64,000 nt of DNA. Origin: Chitinophaga barathri (GTDB lineage: Bacteria; Bacteroidota; Bacteroidia; Chitinophagales; Chitinophagaceae). Positions 9,404 through 19,343 of the stretch are shown here, in pieces. The notes beneath the pieces are model-generated. The model was not told the DNA's origin. It searched no databases and was given only the letters and a program-made list of their open reading frames with translations. The translations under genes were made by a program, and so were the position numbers. The DNA is taken from assembly GCF_003807585.1 (NCBI RefSeq), contig NZ_RMBX01000014.1, positions 1-64,000 on the forward strand, in the 5' to 3' direction. Each line of letters begins with the position of its first letter. Within the stretch, counting starts at the first letter, position 1.

Positions 9404-10318
9404 TTATTTTTTAAACACGTCCCAGCTAGGCTTCCACCCGCTCTTCGGTTCATAATACGCCCAAAGGTATGCGCTTACTTTGCGGATCAGCTGCACGGCT
9501 TCGTTTTCCTCTTCCCAGCGCTGGTCTTTAATCCCCTTGGTTCCGACATAAAATACATAATCGCCGTGCGGCGCATTCACCAGCGCCAGTTCCGACCGGG
9601 ACTCGTTCACCGAACCGGTTTTGGCGGCCACCTGCACGTAAGGCGGCACTTCAGATACGGCCTGGTTGTCATAATAACCTTTTGTCATCAGCCGGTACAT
9701 CTTTTCGCTGGCGCCTTTGCTTACCACTTCACCATTGCGGATCTTCAGCAGCAGCGTGCTCATTTCGCGCGGGGTGGTCTGCCCCCAGCCGAACACCTTC
9801 CGGTCCTCCTCGCGGCCGGGCGTACGGGAATTCACCCGGGTATCTTTCAGCCCGTATTTTTCCAGTAAAATATTCACCTGCGCCCCGCCCCCGGCCAGCG
9901 CCTGGTTCCAGAGAGAGGTGGTATTGTCGCTGTAAGCCATCATCAAGGCAGCCAGCACGCTCACTTCCGTTTCCGAGCTGTCTTTAAAGAACTGCATCAG
10001 GCCGGAGCCGCCGTATTTGATGGAATCGTGGTACACGAGGGGCTGGTTCCACTTCACTTCGCCTTTGTCGATCTTGTCGAACAGGCCTACCAGCAAGGGC
10101 ACTTTTACGATGCTGGCGGTGGGGAAGATCGTATCCGCGTTCACGGCCGCAAAACGCCCGCTGGGCACATGCAGCACATACACGCCGGCGGTGCCTTTAA
10201 ATTCGCCGACCATCGCGGCCAGCGCCTTTTCCAGTTTACGGTCGGGCTTACGTTCCTGTGAAAATAACGCGCAGGGAAATACTAAAGTAATGAGCATCAG
10301 GCTGATAACCTTCTTCAT
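9404..10318 (-). CDS. Class A beta-lactamase-like serine hydrolase
   Basis: The 304-residue precursor has a signal peptide (cleavage probably after ALFSQ) and the three landmark motifs of the class A/PBP-like fold: S69-I-V-K72, S130-D-N132 and K233-T-G235. The omega loop is RTPGREEDRKVFGWGQTTP; the position expected for the deacylating Glu166 reads T or P on simple alignment, although two glutamates lie four to five residues later. It therefore belongs to the beta-lactamase2-type family, but hydrolysis of beta-lactams is uncertain. The enzyme would act in the periplasm. It lies directly upstream of the ABC pair on the same strand (11 bp), so co-transcription is possible. Confidence 0.85.
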   Translation of the reverse strand: MKKVISLMLITLVFPCALFSQERKPDRKLEKALAAMVGEFKGTAGVYVLHVPSGRFAAVNADTIFPTASIVKVPLLVGLFDKIDKGEVKWNQPLVYHDSIKYGGSGLMQFFKDSSETEVSVLAALMMAYSDNTTSLWNQALAGGGAQVNILLEKYGLKDTRVNSRTPGREEDRKVFGWGQTTPREMSTLLLKIRNGEVVSKGASEKMYRLMTKGYYDNQAVSEVPPYVQVAAKTGSVNESRSELALVNAPHGDYVFYVGTKGIKDQRWEEENEAVQLIRKVSAYLWAYYEPKSGWKPSWDVFKK

Positions 10319-10359
10319 GAGCAGGGAGTTGGATTGAAACCCTTAAAATAGAAAAAGAT

Positions 10360-10770
10360 TCAGACAAATGTCAGGATATGACGGGCAATGGCAATGTAAG
10401 ATGCCAGGTCACTGGGTTTGGCAATATAATCCCGCGCGCCCAGCTCCATACAAATGGTCCTGAAAACGGGGGAATTGGAAGTGCTCCAGACGATCCGGGG
10501 AATGTCTTTCAGGCGCTCGTCCGGCTCCAGCAGCTGCATAATTTCCGCCCCGTTCAGCTCAGGAAGATTGTAATCCAACACTATAACGGACGGCAAAGCA
10601 TCATCGGGCTGTTCTTCCAGCCAGTTCATAAATTTTTTGCCATTAGGCAGGCAAATGAGCGGCATCTTCGGGTCTACCTCCCGGAAGGCAAATTGCAGCA
10701 TCTCCTGATCGTCCTGATCGTCCTCCGCGAGGACGATGAACCGTGTAGCTGCGTGGCCTGGAAATTGCAT
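10360..10770 (-). CDS. Single-domain response regulator (CheY/Rcp1-like receiver)
   Basis: A 136-residue receiver with acidic pocket EDDQDD, phospho-acceptor Asp in VIVLDYNLPELNG, switch Thr/Ser in IVWSTSN and conserved Lys in IAKPSD. No output domain is attached, so it must act by protein contact or as a phosphorelay intermediate. It is divergent from the giant hybrid kinase at 10888 (117-bp gap) and is a plausible partner. It shares the motif IVWSTSN with the receiver at 19344, suggesting the two are paralogues. Confidence 0.93.
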   Translation of the reverse strand: MQFPGHAATRFIVLAEDDQDDQEMLQFAFREVDPKMPLICLPNGKKFMNWLEEQPDDALPSVIVLDYNLPELNGAEIMQLLEPDERLKDIPRIVWSTSNSPVFRTICMELGARDYIAKPSDLASYIAIARHILTFV

Positions 10771-10887
10771 ATATGCAAGATTGAAAATGGTTGACAGGCA
10801 AAATTAATACTTGTTTTGATATTGCGAAGTCACCGGTATGCATGATTAATAAAATAATATCGACCTATACGCGCTAATTCCTTTACA

Positions 10888-13800
10888 ATGAACACACGGA
10901 AAAAAACCGGGGAGCCCACAGTTCCCAAAACCCGAAGTGTGGAAAAAACTACCCAGTCTTCCTCTACGAACGGCCACGAAGAATTAGATCCCAGCCTACT
11001 CCTCCAGGTATTAACAGAAGTCAGGAACGGAAACTTTACCGCCCGTATGCCGGTGGACAAAACCGGGCTGAACGGCAAGATCTGCGACCTGATGAACGAA
11101 ATTATCTTCCTTAATGAAACTTTCGTGGAAGAACTCCACCTGGCGCGCAATACCATCGGCAAACAGGGCAAACTGAACCACCGCGTGATGATGCCCCGCA
11201 CCGCCAAAGGCTCCTGGAACACTTCCGTGGGCGCCATCAACACCCTCATTTCCGACCTGGTGCACCCCACCATCGAAATAGCGCATGTGATCAGCTCCGT
11301 GGCCAAAGGCGACCTTTCCACGGAAATGAAGCTCCAGATAGAAGACAACGTACTCCAGGGCGAGTTCGCCCGCATTGCCACCGAGGTGAACGGCATGGTG
11401 AAGCAGCTCAATAACTTTTCCATGGAGGTGACCCGCGTGGCCCGTGAGGTAGGCTCCGAAGGAAAACTGGGCGGGCAGGCAAAAGTAAAGGACGTAGCCG
11501 GCGTATGGAAAGACCTCACCGATTCCGTGAACCTTATGGCGGGCAACCTTACCGCGCAGGTGCGCAATATCGCGGACGTAACCACCGCCGTGGCCAAAGG
11601 CGACCTTTCCAAAAAGATCACCGTGGACGTACAGGGCGAAATACTGGAACTAAAAGGCACCATCAACACGATGGTGGATCAGCTGAACTCCTTCTCCTCC
11701 GAAGTAACCCGCGTGGCGCGTGAAGTAGGTACGGACGGAAAACTGGGGGGCCAGGCGCAAGTGAAAGGCGTGGCCGGTACCTGGAAAGACCTCACCGACT
11801 CCGTGAACCAGATGGCCTCCAACCTTACCGGCCAGGTGCGGAACATCGCGGAAGTGACCACCGCCGTGGCGCGTGGTGACCTCTCGCGTAAGATCACCGT
11901 GGACGTTAAAGGCGAGATCCTCGAACTGAAAAATACCATCAACACCATGGTGGACCAGCTGAACTCCTTCTCCTCCGAAGTAACGCGCGTGGCGCGTGAA
12001 GTAGGTTCTGAAGGAAAACTCGGCGGCCAGGCCACCGTAAAGGGCGTAGGCGGCGTATGGAAAGACCTTACCGAATCTGTGAACCAGATGGCGGGCAACC
12101 TTACCGCGCAGGTGCGCAACATTGCGGACGTAACCACCGCCGTAGCCAAAGGCGACCTTTCGCGCAAGATCACGGTGGATGTAAAAGGCGAGATCCTTGA
12201 ACTGAAAAATACCATCAACACCATGGTGGACCAACTGAACTCCTTCGCCTCCGAAGTAACGCGCGTGGCGCTGGAAGTAGGTACAGAAGGTAAACTCGGC
12301 GGCCAGGCCAAAGTGCAGGGCGTGGGTGGCACCTGGAAAGACCTTACCGACTCCGTGAACCAGATGGGCTCCAATCTTACCGCGCAGGTGCGAAACATCG
12401 CCGAAGTGACCACCGCCGTGGCAAACGGCGACCTTTCCAAAAAGATCACGGTGGATGTAGCCGGTGAGATCGCGGAATTAAAAAAGACCATCAACACGAT
12501 GGTGGACCAGCTGAACTCCTTTGCCTCCGAAGTAACGCGCGTGGCGCTGGAAGTAGGTACAGAAGGAAAACTCGGCGGCCAGGCCAAAGTGCAGGGCGTG
12601 GGCGGTACCTGGAAAGACCTTACCGACTCCGTGAACCAGATGGGCTCCAACCTTACCGCGCAGGTGCGCAACATCGCCGAAGTGACCACCGCCGTGGCCA
12701 AAGGTGACCTCTCGCGTAAAATCACCGTGGATGTAAAAGGAGAGATCCTCGAACTGAAAGATACCATCAATACCATGGTGGACCAGCTGAACTCATTCGG
12801 CTCCGAAGTGTTCAGGGTGGCGCGGGAAGTAGGCTCTGAAGGAAAGCTCGGCGGCCAGGCCAGTGTGCCGGGCGTGGAAGGCCTCTGGAAAGACCTCACC
12901 GATTCCGTGAACATCATGGCGTCCAACCTTACCTCGCAGGTGCGAAACATTGCAGAAGTGACCACCGCCGTAGCGAACGGCGACCTTTCCCGCAAGATCG
13001 AAGTGGATGTGGCCGGGGAGATCCTGGAATTAAAAAATACGATCAATACGATGGTGGAGCAGCTTCGCTCCTTCGCCTCCGAAGTAACGCGCGTGGCGCG
13101 GGAAGTGGGTACGGAAGGAAAGCTGGGCGGCCAGGCACACGTACCCGGCGTTGGCGGTACCTGGAAAGACCTCACCGATTCCGTGAACATGATGGCGGGC
13201 AACCTTACCGCACAGGTGCGCAACATTGCGGATGTGGCCATTGCGGTGGCAAACGGGGACATGAGCCGTAAGATCACGGTGGACGTAAGAGGCGAGATCC
13301 TCCAGCTGAAAGAAACCCTGAACACCATGGTGGACCAGCTCCGCGCCTTCGCCTCCGAAGTAACGCGCGTGGCGCGGGAAGTAGGTACGGACGGTAAACT
13401 CGGCGGCCAGGCCTTTGTACCGGGCGTAGCCGGTACCTGGAAAGACCTCACGGACTCCGTGAACAACATGACCGGCAACCTCACCTCCCAGGTGCGCAAC
13501 ATCGCGGAAGTGACCAAAGCGGTAGCTTCCGGCGACCTTTCCAAAAAAGTGACCATCGACGTAAAAGGCGAGATCTTCGACCTTAAAAATACCATCAACA
13601 CCATGGTGGACCAGCTGAACTCCTTTGCCTACGAAGTAACGCGCGTGGCGCGGGAAGTAGGCACGGAAGGAAAGCTGGGCGGCCAGGCCGAAGTACAGGG
13701 CGTGGCCGGTACCTGGAAAGACCTCACGGACTCCGTGAACATGATGGCCTCCAACCTCACCAACCAGGTGCGCGGCATTGCGAAAGTAGTGACGGCCGTG

Positions 13801-16800
13801 GCAACCGGTAACCTCAAACAGAAACTCTCCATCGTTTCCCGCGGCGAGGTGGCCCAGCTCACGGAAACAATCAATGAAATGATCGATACCCTGGCGGTGT
13901 TCGCAGACCAGGTGACCACCGTGGCCAGGGAAGTGGGCGTGGAAGGAAGGCTGGGCGGACAGTCCAGCGTACCCGGCGCCTCCGGCATCTGGAAGAACCT
14001 CACGGAAAACGTGAACCAGCTCGCGGAAAACCTCACCACACAGGTACGCGCCATCTCCGCCGTAGCCTCCGCCGTAACCAAAGGCGACCTCACGCAGATG
14101 ATCCGCGTGGAAGCAAAAGGCGAAGTGGAACAGCTGAAAGACACCATCAACCAGATGATCGCCAACCTGAAAGAAACGACGCAGCTGAACCAGGAGCAGG
14201 ACTGGCTGAAATCCAACCTCGCCACCTTCACCCAGATGCTGCAAGGCCAGAAGGATCTGCATACGGTAACCAACCGCATCCTTACAGAGCTGGCCCGCGT
14301 GGTGAATGTGCAGAAAGGCATGTTCTACGTGCTGAAGCAGGACGAAAATACCTCCCTGCCCAGGCTGAAGCTGCACGCCTCCTACGCATACGGCGAAGAA
14401 TCCCATAGCAAACGTGAGTTCGGCCTCGGCCAGGGCCTTGTAGGGCAATGCGCCGTGGACAAGGAACGTATCCTGCTCACGAATGTACCGGGCGATTATA
14501 TCAAAATAAGCTCCGGCCTCGGCGCCGCGCCGCCGCTCAACCTCATCGTGCTGCCCGTGCTTTTCGAATCACAAACCAAAGCCGTGATCGAACTGGCTTC
14601 GTTCGACAACTTCAGCGAAACCCACCTGGACTTCCTGAGCCAGCTTACGGAGTCCATCGGTATCGTACTGAACACCATCGAGGCGAGCTCCCGTACGGAA
14701 GGCCTGCTGGCACAGTCGCAATCACTGGCGGACGAGCTGCGTAAAGCGAACGAAGAGCTGCAGGACAAGGCGCACCTCCTCGTAAAACAAAAGAACGAAG
14801 TGGAGGAAAAAAACAAGGAGGTGGAAGAAGCCCGTTTGTCCCTGGAAGAAAAGGCCGCACAGCTGCAGCTTACTTCCAAGTACAAATCAGAGTTCCTGGC
14901 GAACATGAGCCATGAGCTCCGCACACCGCTCAACTCCCTGCTGATCCTCGCGCAACAGCTATACGAAAACAGCGACGGCAACCTGAACGACAAACAGGTA
15001 CGTTACGCCAAAACCATCCACAGCTGCGGCGATGACCTCATCCAGCTGATCAACGACATCCTTGACCTTTCGAAGATCGAATCCGGGTATATCTCAACGG
15101 ACTTTATAAAAGTACGTTTCCAGGAAGTGATCACCTTCGTGGAAACCACCTTCAAACACATTTCCGAAAGCAAGAACCTGCGCTTTGGCATAGAGCTGGA
15201 CGAAAGACTGCCGCAGATGCTGGAAACGGACGTACAGCGCCTGAACCAGATATTAAAGAACCTGCTGTCCAACGCGTTTAAGTTTACCGAAAAAGGCGAG
15301 GTAAAGCTGCGCGTCTACATGGCGGACCGCAACTGGAAAGGGCAAAACGACAGCCTCGAAACCGCCGAACACGTAGTAGCGTTCGAGATACGGGACACCG
15401 GCATCGGCATTTCAAAAGACAAACAGAATATCATCTTTGAAGCATTCCAGCAGGCGGAAGGCTCCACCAGCCGGAAATACGGCGGCACCGGCCTTGGCCT
15501 GTCCATCAGCCGCGGCCTGGCGGACCTCCTGGGCGGCTCCATCGAACTGGTAAGTGAATCCGGCATGGGCAGCAAATTCACGCTCTTCCTGCCATTGGTC
15601 AACAACCAGACGATGACCGTCGTCCGTAAGGAAAAACCGCGCAACTTCGGTGCGGCTCCTTATGAAAGCGCGCCCAAAAACACCGAGACCAAAGACCTGG
15701 ACGGGCTCAACGAGATCATCAACGAGATCGGTGATGACCGGAACAATATCATGGAAGGCGACAAAGTAGTGCTGATCATCGAAGATGACGTGCGCTTCGC
15801 CAAGATCATGCAGGAAAAGGCGCATGAGATGGGCCTCAAGGTAGTGGTGGCGGTGAGCTTCGGCGAAGTGTTCGACCTCACCAACAAATACAACCCCATT
15901 GCCGTGACACTGGACGTGAAACTGCCGGATGCCAGTGGCTGGCGCATCCTGGACCTGTTCAAAAACGACGTGAACCTTCGGCATATACCCATCCATCTCA
16001 TTTCCGGCGAAGAGAACCGCCTGCTGGCCATGCAGCGCGGCGCCCGCAGCTTCAGCCTGAAGCCGCTCAAAGCCGAAGCCCTCACCGTACTCTTCAAAAA
16101 AGTAATGGAGCAGCACGAGCAGAAAAAGAAACGCGTGCTGGTAGTGGAAGACAACCAGCCTGATGCCTCACAGATCGCGAGGATACTGGAGAACGGCGAG
16201 CTGATAGACCTGGACTTCGTGGAAGACGGCCAGATGGCGCTGGAAAAACTGAGCACCAATTCCTACGACTGCATTATCGCCGATTATATGTTGCCCGATG
16301 TGGAGGGTTCCGATCTTTTTGCCAACATCCAGGCATCAAACAGGCAAAATACTACGCCGCTTATCGTATATTCAGCCAAAGATTTCTCCATCTCGGAAAA
16401 ATCGAAGCTTAAACAATACGCCAATAAGATCCTGTTGAAAGACGTGAACTCGCTCGACCTGCTGCTGGAAGAAACGATTCTTCAGCTGCATATCAACCAC
16501 CATTCGCTGCCGGAAGAAAAAAGGAAACTGATAGAGGATCTCCGTTCGCAGAAAGATGTATTGAGCAATAAAAACGTGCTGGTAGTGGATGACGACGTGC
16601 GTAACCTGTTCGCCCTCACCACCGCCTTTGAGAAATATCACATCAACACCATTACGGCGGAAAGCGGTCATGAAGCCATGGGCATTCTTGATGAAAGAGA
16701 GGAATATATAGATATCGTGCTGATGGACATCATGATGCCCGAAATGGACGGGTATGAAACGATGCAGAAGATCAGGCGTGAACATAAAAATCATGCGCTG

Positions 16801-16938
16801 CCCATTATTGCCGTAACGGCCAAAGCCATGAAAGGCGACAGGGAAAAATGCCTGGAGGCCGGCGCATCTGATTATATCACCAAACCGCTGAAGATAGACC
16901 AACTGCTATCGCTGATGAGGGTTTGGCTTTACAGGTAA
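10888..16938 (+). CDS. Soluble poly-HAMP hybrid histidine kinase with three receivers
   Basis: This 2016-residue protein has no transmembrane segment. Residues 1-220 hold an N-terminal HAMP-like region; residues 221-1048 are nine consecutive 92-residue HAMP-type units, with a tenth partial unit to about 1105. A GAF domain follows (about 1120-1265), a charged coiled coil (1270-1330), HisKA with phospho-acceptor H1342 in NMSHELRTPLNS, HATPase (about 1440-1570, DTGIGI and GGTGLGLSIS), then three receivers with Asp1676, Asp1799 and Asp1947. The architecture parallels the soluble group III (Nik1/Os-1) kinases of fungi, which use similar ~92-residue HAMP repeats in osmosensing; the stimulus here is unknown. 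The REC-kinase gene starts 17 bp downstream and is probably in the same operon. Confidence 0.95.
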   Translation: MNTRKKTGEPTVPKTRSVEKTTQSSSTNGHEELDPSLLLQVLTEVRNGNFTARMPVDKTGLNGKICDLMNEIIFLNETFVEELHLARNTIGKQGKLNHRVMMPRTAKGSWNTSVGAINTLISDLVHPTIEIAHVISSVAKGDLSTEMKLQIEDNVLQGEFARIATEVNGMVKQLNNFSMEVTRVAREVGSEGKLGGQAKVKDVAGVWKDLTDSVNLMAGNLTAQVRNIADVTTAVAKGDLSKKITVDVQGEILELKGTINTMVDQLNSFSSEVTRVAREVGTDGKLGGQAQVKGVAGTWKDLTDSVNQMASNLTGQVRNIAEVTTAVARGDLSRKITVDVKGEILELKNTINTMVDQLNSFSSEVTRVAREVGSEGKLGGQATVKGVGGVWKDLTESVNQMAGNLTAQVRNIADVTTAVAKGDLSRKITVDVKGEILELKNTINTMVDQLNSFASEVTRVALEVGTEGKLGGQAKVQGVGGTWKDLTDSVNQMGSNLTAQVRNIAEVTTAVANGDLSKKITVDVAGEIAELKKTINTMVDQLNSFASEVTRVALEVGTEGKLGGQAKVQGVGGTWKDLTDSVNQMGSNLTAQVRNIAEVTTAVAKGDLSRKITVDVKGEILELKDTINTMVDQLNSFGSEVFRVAREVGSEGKLGGQASVPGVEGLWKDLTDSVNIMASNLTSQVRNIAEVTTAVANGDLSRKIEVDVAGEILELKNTINTMVEQLRSFASEVTRVAREVGTEGKLGGQAHVPGVGGTWKDLTDSVNMMAGNLTAQVRNIADVAIAVANGDMSRKITVDVRGEILQLKETLNTMVDQLRAFASEVTRVAREVGTDGKLGGQAFVPGVAGTWKDLTDSVNNMTGNLTSQVRNIAEVTKAVASGDLSKKVTIDVKGEIFDLKNTINTMVDQLNSFAYEVTRVAREVGTEGKLGGQAEVQGVAGTWKDLTDSVNMMASNLTNQVRGIAKVVTAVATGNLKQKLSIVSRGEVAQLTETINEMIDTLAVFADQVTTVAREVGVEGRLGGQSSVPGASGIWKNLTENVNQLAENLTTQVRAISAVASAVTKGDLTQMIRVEAKGEVEQLKDTINQMIANLKETTQLNQEQDWLKSNLATFTQMLQGQKDLHTVTNRILTELARVVNVQKGMFYVLKQDENTSLPRLKLHASYAYGEESHSKREFGLGQGLVGQCAVDKERILLTNVPGDYIKISSGLGAAPPLNLIVLPVLFESQTKAVIELASFDNFSETHLDFLSQLTESIGIVLNTIEASSRTEGLLAQSQSLADELRKANEELQDKAHLLVKQKNEVEEKNKEVEEARLSLEEKAAQLQLTSKYKSEFLANMSHELRTPLNSLLILAQQLYENSDGNLNDKQVRYAKTIHSCGDDLIQLINDILDLSKIESGYISTDFIKVRFQEVITFVETTFKHISESKNLRFGIELDERLPQMLETDVQRLNQILKNLLSNAFKFTEKGEVKLRVYMADRNWKGQNDSLETAEHVVAFEIRDTGIGISKDKQNIIFEAFQQAEGSTSRKYGGTGLGLSISRGLADLLGGSIELVSESGMGSKFTLFLPLVNNQTMTVVRKEKPRNFGAAPYESAPKNTETKDLDGLNEIINEIGDDRNNIMEGDKVVLIIEDDVRFAKIMQEKAHEMGLKVVVAVSFGEVFDLTNKYNPIAVTLDVKLPDASGWRILDLFKNDVNLRHIPIHLISGEENRLLAMQRGARSFSLKPLKAEALTVLFKKVMEQHEQKKKRVLVVEDNQPDASQIARILENGELIDLDFVEDGQMALEKLSTNSYDCIIADYMLPDVEGSDLFANIQASNRQNTTPLIVYSAKDFSISEKSKLKQYANKILLKDVNSLDLLLEETILQLHINHHSLPEEKRKLIEDLRSQKDVLSNKNVLVVDDDVRNLFALTTAFEKYHINTITAESGHEAMGILDEREEYIDIVLMDIMMPEMDGYETMQKIRREHKNHALPIIAVTAKAMKGDREKCLEAGASDYITKPLKIDQLLSLMRVWLYR
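11548..14031 (+). repeat. Nine in-frame 276-bp tandem repeats (HAMP array)
   Basis: The units are exactly 276 bp (92 codons), each beginning LT-x-QVRNIA and ending NxMAxN, with conserved GDLSxKITVDVxGEI, TINTMVDQL, EVGxxGKLGGQA and WKDLTDSVN. The last unit is the most diverged. Units 3-5 are the most alike: 12223-12423 and 12499-12699 encode the same 67 residues with only a few base differences. No spacer separates units, so a unit gain or loss would keep the frame. Confidence 0.95.
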
Positions 16939-16955
16939 CATTTTTAACCGGGTGA

Positions 16956-18179
16956 ATGAACAAAGCAGTAAAAATATTGATCGTAGACGACCGGCCGGAT
17001 AATCTCCTGTCCATAGAGACTATCCTGGAAAAGGAGAACTACCACATCGTCAAAGCATCCTCCGGCAGGGCCGCACTGAAGGCCCTGCTGCAGGATATCG
17101 ATTTCTCCCTTATCCTGATGGACGTGCAGATGCCGGATATGAACGGCTTCGAAACCGCCGCGCTCATATACCAGCGTGAAAAACTGAAGAACATCCCTAT
17201 CATCTTTATCACTGCCCACAGCCATGAAGAAGAGGCGATATACAAGGGGTACAACGTGGGCGCCGTGGATTTTATTCACAAACCGCTGAACCCGCAGCTG
17301 TTGAAGATCAAGGTAGGACTGTTTGTTGAACTGTACCAGAAAACACACTCGCTGCTGGAGCAGGAAAAAAGCCTGCTACAGGCAAATGCCCTGCTGCAAA
17401 AGGAAATTGAGGAAAGAGAAGCGTCTGAAATTAAAGTACTGGAACTGAACAGGCAATTGTACCGCAGTAATGTGCATCTCAAAAAAGTGAACGAAGAGCT
17501 GGACCGCTTTGCTTACGTAGCTTCCCATGATTTACAGGAACCTCTACGGAAGATCCGTGTATTCACAGACCTGATCAGCAACAAAAGCAACGGTACCCCG
17601 CAGGAGCTGGATCGTTATATCTCCAAGATCGGCGAGGCCGCGCAAAGGATGCAGCAGCTGGTGGACGACCTGCTGCGTTTCTCCCGCCACTCCACCCAGG
17701 GCCGCGATTATGTGAACGCGGACCTGAACGAGATCGTGAAAGAAGCCGTATCAGAGCTGGAGATCGCCATCCAGAACAACCAGGTCAGCATACAGGTGGA
17801 CCCGCTCCCCTGCATACCCGTGATCCCCACCATGATCCGGCAGGTGTTCAACAACCTGATCAGCAACGCCATCAAATTCAGGAAAAAGAACGTGATGCCC
17901 GTAGTGCATATCTATGCGCGCAAAACGAAGGATGTGGAAACACCCGGCATGTACCAGATATTCGTGGCGGACAATGGCATCGGGATAGACAACCGCTACC
18001 TGGAAGACATCTTTGCGGTGTTTAAACGGCTGCACAGTTACCAGGAGATCGAAGGGACCGGCATAGGGCTTTCCATCTGCAAAAAGATCATGGAGCATCA
18101 TAACGGCACCATTACCGCCACCAGCGAGGTAGATCATGGCACGACGTTTATCATCGGCATACCCGAGAAACAATCCTGA
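16956..18179 (+). CDS. Receiver-histidine kinase (REC-HisKA-HATPase)
   Basis: The 407-residue soluble protein begins with a receiver (DD pocket near residues 8-12, Asp56 in LMDVQMPDMNG, Lys in FIHKPLNP), a coiled-coil linker (about 125-180), HisKA with H191 in VASHDLQEPLRK (the phytochrome-like DLQEPLR type), and a HATPase domain with DNGIGID and GTGIGLSICKKI. It starts 17 bp after the giant hybrid kinase, so it probably receives phosphate from that protein's His or receivers and relays it onward. No output domain or DNA-binding partner is adjacent. Confidence 0.93.
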   Translation: MNKAVKILIVDDRPDNLLSIETILEKENYHIVKASSGRAALKALLQDIDFSLILMDVQMPDMNGFETAALIYQREKLKNIPIIFITAHSHEEEAIYKGYNVGAVDFIHKPLNPQLLKIKVGLFVELYQKTHSLLEQEKSLLQANALLQKEIEEREASEIKVLELNRQLYRSNVHLKKVNEELDRFAYVASHDLQEPLRKIRVFTDLISNKSNGTPQELDRYISKIGEAAQRMQQLVDDLLRFSRHSTQGRDYVNADLNEIVKEAVSELEIAIQNNQVSIQVDPLPCIPVIPTMIRQVFNNLISNAIKFRKKNVMPVVHIYARKTKDVETPGMYQIFVADNGIGIDNRYLEDIFAVFKRLHSYQEIEGTGIGLSICKKIMEHHNGTITATSEVDHGTTFIIGIPEKQS

Positions 18180-18330
18180 TATTATTGCGCCGTATCCAGT
18201 TCTTCACCTCCCCGCGCCCGGCCGCTCATCAACACAAAACGTTTCACGTTTTTCACTTCCATATTCCCGGCCCGCAAAAAAGCCCTTACCACCCGGAAGA
18301 GCGATAAGGACTGTGTATAAGCCGTTCTAT

Positions 18331-19113
18331 TTAGTGCTTCGCGATCCAGTCCGCCACATAATCCGCATTCCCCTCCCAGCCGGGCTGTCCCAGTACGAAG
18401 TGATTGCGGCCGGGGAATTCCTTGTATTCCAGCACAGAGCCGTTTCGTTTATACCTTTTGAAATTCCGCCTGTTGAGATGCGCCGGAATAGTCTGATCCT
18501 CGCTGCCCGCGACGAACAGCAGGGGCGCATGGGACTTATCGTAGTCCACTTTAGCCGCACTGGTAAGGCCACCGCGCGACACGGTTTTGGATTCCGGGAT
18601 GGTCAGTTGTTCCCAGCCTTTCTGCTGCTGGTCCAGCGGCATGCCGTTCACGAAAGCGTACTGCCAGTCTTTGAAAGACATGAGGTAGGTCTTTCTCACG
18701 GAAGTGAACAGCCCGAGGCTTTTCCAGGTTGATCTCAGGAAAGTAAATTCATAGGGGAACACACCGAGCGTAGGCACGGAATGGATAACCACGGCGGCCC
18801 TGGCAAGGCCACGGTTGTTCAGCACCTGCGTCATCATCCCTCCAAATGAATGCCCGATGATGTAAGGCTTTTCCGGCAGGCTGGATGCTACTTTTGCGTA
18901 GCTGTCGATCACCTCGGAAACGGTGAGGGTTGCCAGGTCCACGTCGTTCGGCTGGCGTGCGCGCAGTTCCGCGGCGGTGCCGTCTTTAAAAGGCCAGGGC
19001 GGGGCAATGGTATTATAGCCCTTTTTTTCAAAATAGGTCTTCCATTCATCCCAGCAATGATGGGTCACGAATGAGCCTGTTACAAACAGGATCGTCTTTT
19101 TATTTGTTTCCAT
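18331..19113 (-). CDS. Alpha/beta-hydrolase
   Basis: The 260-residue protein shows the nucleophile elbow GHSFGG (S89), acid residue in AGSEDQTIP (about residue 216) and catalytic His in PGRNHFVLG (about 245), in the correct order for an alpha/beta-hydrolase fold. No signal peptide is visible, so it is probably cytoplasmic. The substrate cannot be told; esterase, lipase-like or haloalkane-type activity are all possible. It is transcribed against the kinase genes on both sides, with a 151-bp gap at its 3' side in which I see no convincing gene. Confidence 0.85.
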   Translation of the reverse strand: METNKKTILFVTGSFVTHHCWDEWKTYFEKKGYNTIAPPWPFKDGTAAELRARQPNDVDLATLTVSEVIDSYAKVASSLPEKPYIIGHSFGGMMTQVLNNRGLARAAVVIHSVPTLGVFPYEFTFLRSTWKSLGLFTSVRKTYLMSFKDWQYAFVNGMPLDQQQKGWEQLTIPESKTVSRGGLTSAAKVDYDKSHAPLLFVAGSEDQTIPAHLNRRNFKRYKRNGSVLEYKEFPGRNHFVLGQPGWEGNADYVADWIAKH

Positions 19114-19343
19114 AAACTGATATTCAGATGATTATAATACGAACGTCTGATTAGTGCCGGTTTTGAGGTCTGCTCCGGGGCTGATTGGTTAGCGTTCTTA
19201 AAGGTACGTTTTTAGGCCTGATCTATGGTTGTTCCATTCGTGGAATCTGGTGGCCGGAACAGGGGGATATGGCAAAAGAAGTGAATACTTTGAAAGAGTA
19301 GTGATTTGCCTTACTTTAGCAATTGAAAATTGTTGTGTATACC

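Noticed and set aside
11679..13604. 641-residue open frame on the minus strand within the HAMP array
   Set aside because: It is opposite the kinase repeats; a stop-free antisense frame in one repeat unit is copied in all units. The Ser/Thr/Pro-rich product has no family features.
18182..18262. 26-codon minus-strand ORF after the alpha/beta-hydrolase, with a longer open frame behind it
   Set aside because: Plausible-looking residues, but too short, no recognisable family, and its upstream extension overlaps the hydrolase in another frame.
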